From positions 62,001-126,000 of the forward strand of contig CAJQUW010012959.1 of assembly GCA_907163375.1 (NCBI GenBank): a stretch of 64,000 nt of DNA, in the 5' to 3' direction. The notes beneath the pieces are model-generated. The model saw nothing but the letters and a program-made list of their open reading frames with translations, was not told the origin of the DNA and made no database searches. Position numbers and translations under genes: made by a program. This document shows, in pieces, positions 1 through 12,100 of this stretch. How positions within the stretch are numbered: the stretch's first letter is position 1; the number at the start of each line of letters is the position of its first letter. The stretch comes from Prostheceraeus crozeri. Its lineage: Eukaryota > Platyhelminthes > Polycladida > Euryleptidae.

Positions 1-124
1 GCCACTGCTACTATGTCTTATATTGATATTATACTGTTGCTGTCGAATATTTTCTGTATTGGCAGCATCCTAAGTATTCGCATTGGTCTCTAGCAGGCCA
101 TGGATGGACAGTGGTATCAGTGGC

Positions 125-147
125 TCACATGTCTTGACCTGCTATCA
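125..147 (-). CDS. Possible terminal exon of the host gene
   Basis: A pyrimidine-rich acceptor (reverse strand ATTCTCTTCACAG) precedes a short stretch. Joined in phase to the 2656 donor it reads VIAGQDM and then TGA. Alternatively a GTGAGC donor at 128-127 makes this a 19-bp microexon leading out of the window. The first option would end the protein at about 264 residues. Too short for codon evidence. Confidence 0.3.
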
Positions 148-3100
148 CTGTGAAGAGAATATCAAGGCTCCTGCCATACAAGTCTGTATCATGCTCACGC
201 TGGGATCTACAAGCAATCTAGGGCTTAAAATCAAAATGCAATTTAAACAATGTTTAAAACAGCGCTTCAAAAAACCGTTTAAAAGCCTTATTTTATAGAA
301 CATTCTTTAAAAACAAGGTTTTATAACCAAGATCCTAACACATCATAAAAGATCATGCTTAAAAGCACGATTTTTAATTAACCATCTTTTAAAAAAGGTT
401 TTGAAACATTGTGCAAAATATGATGATAAAGCCATAATTAAAAGCAGTTTTAGAATATTGTTTAAAATCGTTTTTTATTGTCCCTTTGCCAATACAGTCA
501 TTCAATTGACATTAACACTTCATCTAATTTAGAAAAAAATGACATGCGGTAATCAAGATTCACATTAATGTGTGCTACATGCATATGAAGGAGGTAACGA
601 CATTATAATGTAGGGTTGTGCGCGGAGCACCGGCTATTTCTGCTTGCACCGGTTCTCTGGTCGATGCAAATTTCGATCAATTTGATAAATTCGGTATTAT
701 TTCACTTTTAATGAATTCATTCTATCTTAAATCTTAGTCACAGCAAATATGGAAAGGAAAAGATTCTAAGTAAGCAGTATAATTGATTCAAAAGAGGGAT
801 ATTTTCGATTATGGGATATTTGTTAATTTCGGAATTTTAATTGATGATTGTAATTAACCTGAATTCCTATACCCCTGTATCACAAAATAGTACAGCTTAA
901 TAAACGATGCATTTCCTGGTGTTTTCAGGCACTGTAATTTTTCATCGTTTTTGTTGTTGACAAGATGCACATTTTTCGTCATTTCAGTTTTGATTCAATT
1001 TTAAATAATTCCACTACCAGGGTGTCCGTGCAAATTTGAATGAAAATTTCTAGGCGTTTTCCAGGATTTCCAGGGTAAAATTCATTTTACAGGTTTTCCA
1101 GGGAAATTGACCAAAAAAGGGGGTTAAATTTGAACGAAAATTTCCAGACTTTCTGCAAGGAAATTTTGCTCAAATGCACGCGTCAAATTTAAAAGAAAAA
1201 TTCCGGGAAAAATCTACCCAAAGTTCTGTGGCTAAGAAGCTTTCACACCATAAAATTAATATTATTGACGAAAAAAATTTGAAAAGTGGCGTGAAATTGG
1301 TTGAATTTGAAGGTAATTCTAAATAAAAAATACCAATATATGCATCAGACGGCTACATTATACTTATAAAAAATGAAAATATAATCGATCGTAACAAATT
1401 TAAAGCTTGCGGATTGAGGAGAACAAAATAGAGAAGGAGTATAACAATGAATAACGAAAAATATAAGACTTAACAATGAAATGTAACATTAACGGAATAT
1501 CTGTAAGGTCACATTTCATTGTTAAGTCTTGTATTTTTCGTCATTCATTGTTATACTCTTTCTCTATTTTTTCTCCTATTTGAACTGAAGCACTGTTAAT
1601 CCGTGGAAGGTGGAAGACCAAGAGCCAGAAAGAGGAACATAATGGCTGATGTGCTACATATGCATGAGAGTAATCACAATCAGTTTAAGAGAATGACACT
1701 GAGAAGAATTGACCGAGGAAAGCTCATTGGCACACGACGTGTCGGGAATAATATATCTACATATTGAAAACCTACTTGAAATGTGCTTGAAAATATTCGA
1801 TATTAGCCTAGGATCATTCAGAACAAGCCTGGTTCCTAAATAGTTTAAATGTTCAGCACCATTTTGCGTCAGTAGATTCTGCCACACGCCAATCAAGTAT
1901 GTAATAGCATTGATCCTAGATTACAGCTCATAGTTCCCCATACTTCACGACGTTAATGAGGGAGTCTGCGGCTCATAGTCCACCATTCCGCACGACGTTA
2001 ATAACGGAGTTTACGGCTCCTAGTTCCTCATACCACACGACGTTAATGAGGGAATTTAACAAGTTCTAGTTCACCATACCGCGCAGCGTTTGTGAGTGAA
2101 TTCATAGCTACTAATTCATCATACTGTACAACGACTAGGAGTTCAACAACAGTTCATAGTTAACCATACCATGCAGCTCAGTCTCATTCATGTTGTATAC
2201 GTTATGATAGGAGATTCTAGTCAATGAAACATTCTAAAAACAAAAAATTGTCTGCGATTGAAGGCTATAATTGTAACAAATAAGTAGAGATATGAAGAAT
2301 AAAATCTGGAAAAATAGAAAACACTTCAACCATGGAGTATGACTTCAACAACTTGCAATTAGTCTCAAAATTTCCAGGACTTTTCCAGGTTTTCCAGGAT
2401 AAAATTCATTTTCCAGGTGTTTTTCAGGTTTTCCAGGGGGCGCGGACACCCTGCACTACAGCTATCATAGAGACGCATGATGAGAGTCACTTGCAAGCAT
2501 ATTGGCAAAACAGAATTAAAAGAGGCGGAAGAAAGTCTGTTTCTCAATCTATGGCATTATTTCAGTACAATACACGAGGTTACATCTCTGTGGTTTTGAC
2601 ACATTAATGATCACAAATCATTTGATCAACACACAGTACGATATGTCAGTCCTACCTTGTTCATGCACATAATAGTCCAGATACCGCTTGGCGTGCAGCG
2701 CAGCACCAACGTGTCGCGTGTAATTTTGTATTCGACCACGATCTGGAGCCCAGTCAGTGTTCCGTTTGTGAGGCGTTGTTCGATGGAGATCATGAATCGA
2801 CAGTAACTCTTGTACCGGCATCGTATCCTGAAAGCATCAATGACGGTTCAATGTTTTAGTCATCACTCAGTCATCTTGATGATGGACTTACAAAGACATC
2901 ATTAGCGATGTCAGTTATCCTCTCCGCTCTGCCGACTCCAACAACGCATCTAGAATTCCGTAGAACTTTGGGCAAGACCGTGTTTGACGACGTGGAGCCG
3001 CTGAAGCGATAATGATGATGTCCATGTGCTTGCTGTCAATTCTGTTCTCTTTTCAAGACGTTGGATATAACTATATGGGATGGATGTTTGTGCCCAATTC

Positions 3101-6100
3101 ACAAAGCAATATGTGTCTAAATGATATAATACTCATAAACAGCTAAGTAAGTAGTAGCTGGCAGCACACGAAACATGTAGGTCTTTAGACATGGCCGATC
3201 AATGCTCATATTAAGTTCCATGAAGAACTTCATTTCTCAAATTGCCTCTGGTTCTCACAGGAATAAAAAAAGGCTTTTGACTCAGCATTTCGAGATTCTT
3301 TAAAGAGAATGACAAAATACCGTTCATGCACAGCATCTAAACTAAAATTTCAGGCTTACGGTATGTTTGCGGCCAAGCGTTCATAATATGAGTCTTTATG
3401 CACCTGAATTACCGTAAAACCTGTAATAGATAACCAACCAAGAGAGAGGGTGGAAAAATAGACTAACATGGCGGTATATTAGAGGTTTCACGGCATATTG
3501 TTAGAGGCTTTTTAATCTTGTTCAAATATTAAAGTAAGTTTGAGCTGCTCCGCCTTAATCATTGGATTAATTTTCTTTCAACTGATTTTAATTTTTTGTT
3601 TGTTTCCATTATTTACATAGCTGTTTATTATTGGTTCATATTAATGATTATTATTGATTTCAGTTACTACAGATTTCAAGATCCATTATCAACTCCTGAA
3701 CATTCATTTGCATCTAATGTTGATATAATGATAATCGCCAGGCGTGCGCGCATGCGCTGCTTTGTTGATAGAACATGCTGGTCGCTCAAAAGGAACCGGG
3801 AGAAGGAAGGATGCAAGTCAAATCTAACACTACATATTTTGATCAAACAGCCAAGCACGAGAACTGCTGAGATATTTATTGGAAACATGCTATATCGCTT
3901 CCGAAAGTACGTGTGTTTTCGCGAAGTTTTTCCATAACAAGCGTGTTTTACAGAGTAACAGCGAATACATAACATGAGTAGTATGATCGCTCAAAGAGGC
4001 CGGCTCGATGGCAACGCAGCCCGTGTTTGGCCAGCTCTACAAATCTAATGTCTGTCTCTCTTGATTGAGATAAATGGCTGTTATTGGCACATATTTCTAA
4101 AATTTTGGGAACCACGAGATTTAGGTAGAAATCAGTTTAAAAACCCGTCTACTATTTTTCGCGAGTGCTTTCATGCTATCTCCAATGGTCATCGTCAGAC
4201 AATTGGCTCTCTTATTTCGCCTCACTCTTTTCGTCAGTCTGCTTCCTTAAAGCAAGATGAAGCAAATTTGCTTCCATGAAGTGTGTCTACATCATCAGGC
4301 TGTCAGCACTGAAGACTTAAATAAATCGACTGCAAGAGACGATTTAATAATGGTGCCATAATCACTGGAGAGTATATTTAATTATCACTTATAGAGCGAT
4401 TTTCACAGCGGTTTATGACACAGTAAATTTGACAAACTTATTTTACAGTGGTTCAGATTTCATAGCTTAAAAAAGACACATTGATAACAGCATCGATAAA
4501 ACCAAACATGAATTCGTACTCAATATAGAACAATTGAATAAATTTGGTGCTTCTTGGAAACCACAATTTTGAATGTCCTGTAGCAGACAGTAATTAAACT
4601 TCAGACAAGTCTAAATGATAATAGTCATCGTGCAGGTCTCACAATGTTATCTGAGATAATCAAATAGTGTATTCAACGAAACACAGACAATGCCCAAGTT
4701 TCAGATAAAAAGAAATTTTAAAAATCATTAATGTGCATGCATGACGTATTCAATACTTCGCGACGGTTTTACTTAAGTCCGTCCTTTACTGAAAAATAAT
4801 TAATTGAGTATATATGCTCATTGGCGAAATCCCAATTTGGCACTTTGAAGGTTAAAACGAAAACTGATCAAAAATATGACCACTGAAATAGAAAATGTTA
4901 CGAAAATAAATAACAGGCTTCATTGACTATGTGACAAAAGAGATGCGCAAATAAGAAATGCTATTAACATACAGCAAACAAAAGCAAACATGGACTTACT
5001 ATATAACATCTAACTCGCGAAGATAATCGATAATGGTCTTGCATATGATGCTATTCAGGTGACTTAAATACTCAAGTTTTAGCAAAAGTTGCTGCCTCTC
5101 ACAGATACGCATTTGTGAAGTATCATCTAAATGAATATTTCAAGAAACAGACTCGAAACACATTTGAGCACAAGTATATCTTATAATGTGCACGCTATCA
5201 ATACCTTTCACTTTCTCAAATGCATTCATAAGTTCAGAACTATGAACTCACAAAAAATAAATCTACTGCGAGCATTCAACAGAGTAAGTCACACTGTGAT
5301 CTTAGACTTGTATCTTGAAGAAGTACTTTGTAGTGCACTTTCAAGTTCTCGTGTACAGATAATAAATTAGTAATACTGCATCAATGTCAAACATGAACAC
5401 TAGGAAGGAAATAAAAGGAGCATTTTTTAAGACCTGAAGTAACACAATTTACACTCGAAAACGGAACACTTGTAAATATCTTTTTATTTTTTTATTTGAC
5501 AAATGGGAAACTCCCGTGGCAATATGATCGGACGCAACCGAACCATCGCAATTTTTTTTGGGGGGGGGAACAATATGGAAATGCAAACGCTTCACAAAAG
5601 CGGAGGTCGTGACAAGCATTTCAATTAATTTTAACCACAGTTAAATTTATTGAAATGCATATTTCTAAAAAATAATATATAACAAATATATCAAAAATAT
5701 GATATACTTAATATATTCATACGCTATGAATAAAGAATCTATATATTGGAATACTTCTGATTTGTTAATTATTATTTCTCATTTACTGAAAATTATACCA
5801 ACCCATTTTTGCTTGTTTATTAGCCATATTATTTTCAAAATAATGAGTTTTCTACTTAAGTATTAAGAATTGCAAAATTAATTTTTTGATGAGATTTCAT
5901 CTTTGTCTCAATGTGAAACGTATAAAATCGGGAGTTTTGAGAATGAAGACTTGAGTCTGGGAAAGTTATTTAGGACATCTGACTTAATACAATAACAATA
6001 TTGGAATTGTTACAACATCAAGACGAATGTTGTACTGAACAAAAATTGAGCAATGAAAATTGTTATATTGAAAACTTGAAGAAACTCCTGACATAAACAA

Positions 6101-9100
6101 GAAAACTTGCATTGCTACATTAACGAAATTTTGACACATTAGCGCATAGCCACAAAATTTTTGTATCAATTGCTATCTCGTGAAAACGTTGCCTGCTTAT
6201 CACATTGTCAATAAAATATACTCACAAATTTATTTGGAAATTTCTTTGAGCTTTTGTAACGACATCTGTGCTTTTGTAACGACGAAAGAGGATAAGTTTT
6301 AATCACAAGTAATCCAACCGCATTTAAAATATCTTTTAAAAAGGATCTTGTCGGTGATTCTTGAGGCAAGCGAAGTAAGAAAAGAAAGATCAAGACTACT
6401 AAAATGTGCGAGTACGGTGGTGAGACATATTTCCTAGACATTCCTCATCAATTTATTTTATTTATTTTGTATTTCATAAAAATATAAACCGAACCACATC
6501 ACTATCAGGTATATAAACATCACAACAAAATGGTTTGATAGCATGCAGGAATAATACAGTACATGGTAATTCACATTATTTGAACAATGTCATAAAGATG
6601 ACGAACATTAATTTGAGCCATTTAGAGTTCATGATGAAGAAGAATGAATTTAGTCTCAAAAGTAAAAGCACATGATAAAGAATTGTATTTCAGTTATATT
6701 GTTACTAAAATGCGATGCTCGTTGATGTAAAGCAAAAGTTACTGATGAAAAGAGATCGCAGAAGAGAATTTGTTCTGGGCAAATATGTGAGAAAGATGTC
6801 ATCTAATCAAAGCAACAAATTCTGATATCAGAAATTCCTTGAACGAAACATATGGCAGACAGAGAGTCAGACGATATTTCCTTTCTGTTTTGCACTGATT
6901 CTGTTGACGGAACAAACATCAATGTGCTCAAAAGTCGAAATTGAAAAAGTGTATCTACGACTAATAATTTGCAATAGGCAATAATCAACCTTCTTATTCG
7001 TGAATTCAGTGAAATAAAGCAAATTAGACACATTGGGCAAGAAACGCCTTTATTACATGTGATCGAGCTATACCATCTTCATTATGTTGTACCGTAGAAA
7101 TAGATTGTTGTTTACCTGAAGTTGACTAGAATGAAATTGACTCAATGCAATAATTTCTAGGGAGTCCGCAAAACAGATGTTCGTTTTTTTTCCGATCGTT
7201 AGACATAAAAAATATATATATATAATCGTTAGACAATAAACGATCGGAAAAAAAACGAACATCTGTTTTGCGGACTCCCTAGAAATTATTGCAATGAATA
7301 AGGATCCGTTATTTCAAACAAATTGACTCAAGGTCGCGACACATCCGGATGAGCTAAATTGGGGCATGAACCACCAATGAAAGCCTAGGATTACACACTG
7401 ATTTTCACCCGATGATCTAGCCGTTGACAAGTGTATCTAGGTGAAAATGCGTGCGATTTTTGTGCCCCTATTGTGTATTGCTTGAAGTTTTACATCCCCT
7501 ATAGAGGCTTCATTTATATCGACCTCTAGAAAGAAAGCATTAGAACATGCAACGTTGATGAAATGGCACAATCTGCTGACATAATAACACAGCAATCGAA
7601 CAATGAGCAGCCGATTCAACATTAAACACGCCAAATTGTGCGAAGTTTCAGTGACTGTTGTTGTCAACCGGATCACACAGCAAAGATGATGAGAGGCTCT
7701 ACAGAAAAGTTTGTGAACCAATTTTCGTGCGCCTGATATCCTTTTCAAAAATGATCGGAAGGACCAACATTATCGAGAAAACTTTTACGCATGATCTGAA
7801 TTCTTCGAATCTATGGGAATTGTGACGATCGTGGCATTTTGAAAGAATTCACAGAAATTCGCAAGCGACGCACGACTATTTTTCTTATCGCTGTGAGGCA
7901 TCAAAAATTTCTTTTTGCCCACTTATTAAGTTCCTGCATGTGCCATCATTTTGAGTCAGCTTGCACTTCTGGCAAAGTGACACGCTTAAACAATCTAATT
8001 CTGTGGTTGTACCGATGTTTATAGAGAGTGTAAAGTGTTCCTTATTTAAAAGCCTTTGGTTAGACCCTACCACGGTTTGAAACCAGATCTCCCGGATACA
8101 AAGCGAGCACCCTACCACAAGGTCATTGCAGTGACAGTTAATGTTGCATACTATTTGTAGCATATAATGGGCCTCAATTTCAACCAATGCAATCGCGCGC
8201 ACGGAAGCGGCTGTAGCTCACTTGGCATATGCATGAGATTCTTCCGTAAATTCAGGATGAATCTAATTGGGTCTTGAGACTAGCCAAACGGATTAAAAAT
8301 TGAAGAGGTAGAGTCTTTTGCCAACATGCCCTACATCCATCATCAATTATGATTTTTGGCGGAGTTATCGCAATAGGCAAAACAATGAAGCTGAGAAAAC
8401 GTAAATCAATCAATACGTAGAGGTCAGTTGACATTTTTCTGTAGAAGCGATTTGTTTGTAATATTGATTACGTACATGTATGTATAATAGTTAAAGCAGA
8501 TGTGAGTAGGAAATACTACTATCTCTGCGTCAATATAGGTACATACAATAGTGTCTTGTAGTTAGCAGGGTTCGCACGGCTTCTCTTAGAAAAAATTCCA
8601 TGACTCTTCTAAGTTTTCCAGAAACTGTACGAACCCTGAGTTAGGTACGTGTAATTATGTCAGTAGTAGTTCGTATCTTTTTATGAGCAGAAAGTATAGA
8701 AATGTGGGAACCTCGGACTTTCCGGAAATGACGTGAATAACATGGATGGTTGGTCTGTCAAAATGAAGAGTGGTTAATTGATCTCCAGTTGAAATAGTGA
8801 ATCAATAGTCCGCACAATGTATAATCAAAAATATTTCTACTACAAAAAAAGATGCATTTTCTAAATTCATTCAGTTGTTTTTCAAGACAATTCTTAGAAC
8901 ACATTTTCATGAAACATTACAGAAGACAAAGAGGCCACTCATTGACGAGAATAATTGCGCAAAATCATTGTTTGAACATAAAAATCAACCGCACAGCAAA
9001 AATAATTGCATATTCTAAAATCGGTCTAACTCTACGTCAACTAAAAATAATAATCAAGTGGCAACACTTCAAAAATTTCTCTATTTTAATTCGATAACGG

Positions 9101-12100
9101 AAATGATGTATTCAAAACCAAATGTTACAGTGGAGCTGCTTACGTATCTTGATCAAGTCGCAGGAATTATTGAATCTACAAAAGTTGGCAAATGCATGTC
9201 AAGTTATCAATTCATTTTGATCGCCAGAATCCTGGAACGACAGTTCATCATTTGATATGAAGCTATGATTTAAGTAACTTACATAGATGGGTTTAATTAT
9301 CGCAAAATTATAATAGTTGATCGATGTATTTAATACTTTAGCGCTGGTTTTGCGACTTCAGTGGATCTCAAAGAATCAGGGCGCACGACAGAATTTCGTA
9401 TACAGATCCTCTGAATGACGGTGTCCCTCAAGGAGTGTATTATCCCCACTTCCATTCTGACCTGCATAAAAGCCTTCTTCTGAAAATATGATCGTTCACA
9501 AAAATGCATCCACCAAAACTCAAATCGAAACTGTACCAGCTGCACCGTCAACAGTGCGAGTTATGCCGATGACAATGTCATTTCTTGTTCCCACGTGGCC
9601 ACTACAGCTGCTGTGTCATATTTGAACGGTTCATTAAAGGTGGCAGAAAAGTAGGTGAAATCTTGACTCGTATTGAGTATAATAATATATTACCGTAATC
9701 TCATTAAGTGTAAATAAATCAACTCCACAAACAACTAGAGTGATCATTTTCCGCATCAACTATACGGAGTTCAGGAAACATTTGACAAATACATCCAAAA
9801 GAGAGATTGTTGGGAAAATGCACACTTATATGCATTTGTAAACAATGCCAATAACTATTCAAGCAACAGCTGTTTCAGGTGTAACTATTATTGGTGTGAT
9901 AATTTAATAAAAGATAATTAATTTCAGTGACTATCAGGTAATCATCCTTAGATAAAAGGAATCAAACATATTTTGACACAGAAGGCATGAATTCAAAATT
10001 CACGTAGGAAATATGGGAGTACAAAAGAAATCTAGTAAAAGATGACGCCCAATATTATCACTAGCACATTGTTTTCTATGCCTCCTTTTCTCAAGCGTTT
10101 TGCTGATTTAACGTCACTTTCCCCCACCCCAATACTGGGGGCTTGGACATTGCTGATATAGTCAGACTTTTATTTGGATCGATGTGATCTCTGAGCACGG
10201 ATGCCCTTCCTGCCGACTTCCAATGATACTTTCGGACTTGACCTCTGGACCGAAAGATCGCTAGGCCAAGCACTTAACCACTGTGCCACGGAGATAATTT
10301 CCTGAAGCATTATGTAAAATCAAAGTTGTGAACATTCTGAATTGATATTACTGTTGCTACACCTTAGCGCTGCTTTTCAACCAGTGATGCCTTTTATGGC
10401 TTTTGTGTAGAGCAATATCGAATAGATAAATAAGCGATAAATTTCTCTTATAACACTTCATATTCCAGGCGTTCCATGGGATATTTGAATTGTGCATATT
10501 CACATGACTTCGAAAATAGTGTACACGGCATGTAAAATAAATTCAAAAGTTAATAAAACCTGCATGAAAATATGTAGTGAATCAACTAACTTCACTTACT
10601 TCAACGTAAGTGATTGAAAAGTGCATAAGTCTTTTTGTAGCCGACATACGTTGAGGAAATACATGTATACTTCGTGGATATTTATTTTGACTTATCCACA
10701 GTCTTTTTGCTGTCTCCTGATCAGTCTTCCATATCGTAAAAAGAGAGGAAAGAAATTTTTCATTTCTCATGTAGCTGATTAACAGCATTTGCATTTTGTG
10801 AATATTCATGTGTGCTTTCATTGTCTTGAACTTCAAAGACAATTTTGAACTTCAGATTAGAGAGATCACGATGCGATATTACGTTAAAACTGTGATAGAA
10901 CTTATCGTGAACAACTCAACTCAACAAGACTTTATACCCTTTAGTATAAAAGTTGTGCAGCTTCCACTCACTTCTAGAAATTATCTCCCTTAAGGAGTTC
11001 TGGGCGACTTTATTTCAGAATTCTTTTGCCATGACTTAACAAAGAGACGGAAATGAATTGGTTGAGAATATTTTGATTATAACACGCAAAGGAATAGAGC
11101 ATTGATGCTTCTGAAGTGCCATGCCGTTGTCATGACTACCCAAGTACCTCAAACTGAACAAGTATCCCTAAAGACAATTTACGACCGATAATCATAATTA
11201 ATTTTGTAATAATCATTTATTAATGTTAATGCTCTATGTCATCACGCCTTTTTGAGATTGATCCAACGGCCCCTCAATGGCACAGCTGCCCCTATAGCCT
11301 CAACATCGGTCACTCAATGACAAAGCTACCCCTAACGCCTCAGCATCCGCCACTCAATGAAACTACTGCCCCTAACGCCTCCATACCAGCCACTCAATGA
11401 CACAGCTGACCCTAGCGCCTGCACATCAGCTGTCCCTCAATGAAACAACTGCCCTCATCGCCTCAACATCGGCCCCTAAGTGACAAAGCTGCCATATCGC
11501 CTCAACATCGGCCACTCAATGACACAGCTGCCGTCAACGCCTCAACAGCGACCACTCAATGACACAGCTGCCCTCAACGCCTCCTCATCAGCCACTCAAT
11601 GACACAGCTGCCCTCAACGCCTCCTCATCAGCCACTCAATGACACAGCTGCCGTCAACCCCTCAACATCGGCCACTCAATGACACAGCTGCCCTTAATGC
11701 TTCCATATCGGCTCCTTAATAACACAATTGCCACTAACGCCTCCACGTCTAAAAGAGATAAATAAATTAATAGCATAACTGTCCATCCCAACTTGTGAGA
11801 CACTCCATGACATAATCGGCTTCATCTTCCATGATGGATGGCAAGCTGGTCGAAGGTGATGGGCCCAGTGATTGATGACAGTAAAGAGAACTTAGGAAAT
11901 AATTTCGCATCCCTATGATTCTCTATGAAAAATGGGAAAGACGGACTCATCTCTCATCAACATGATACCTCACTGAGCGCCAACATTGAATCGGTAAAAT
12001 GCTTCAAGCACATCTTTTAAATGCGAGGGTTTAATGCAGAATCAACTTAAATTGAACTCTACAGAAACTAGTGAATGCACTCTCAATATTTCAAAAGTCA

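Larger units (their letters stand above)
1018..2453. mobile_element. Non-autonomous hAT-like element with CAGGGTGTCCG ends
   Basis: The left end begins CAGGGTGTCCGTGC and the right end is the inverted GCGCGGACACCCTG. The direct repeat CACTAC flanks the element at 1012-1017 and 2454-2459. Next to both ends are clustered TTTTCCAGG words (about 1058-1105 and 2365-2436), in direct rather than inverted orientation. No transposase is visible inside; the interior holds a hairpin (1418-1577) and a 45-bp minisatellite (1931-2181). CAGGG ends are typical of hAT elements, but those usually make 8-bp target duplications, so the 6-bp repeat is either a degraded 8-mer or a different subgroup. Confidence 0.65.

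Noticed and set aside
3596..3975. 113- and 99-codon ORFs on opposite strands
   Set aside because: Mutual shadows without domain features; a coding role is unsupported.
8206..8260. TGTAGCTCACTTGGCATATGC resembling a tRNA D-arm
   Set aside because: It matches an A-box, but there is no B-box or cloverleaf, so I do not call a tRNA gene.
11268..11750. CRISPR-like array
   Set aside because: Units are contiguous 40-bp tandem repeats without unique spacers, in a eukaryotic intron; it is a minisatellite.
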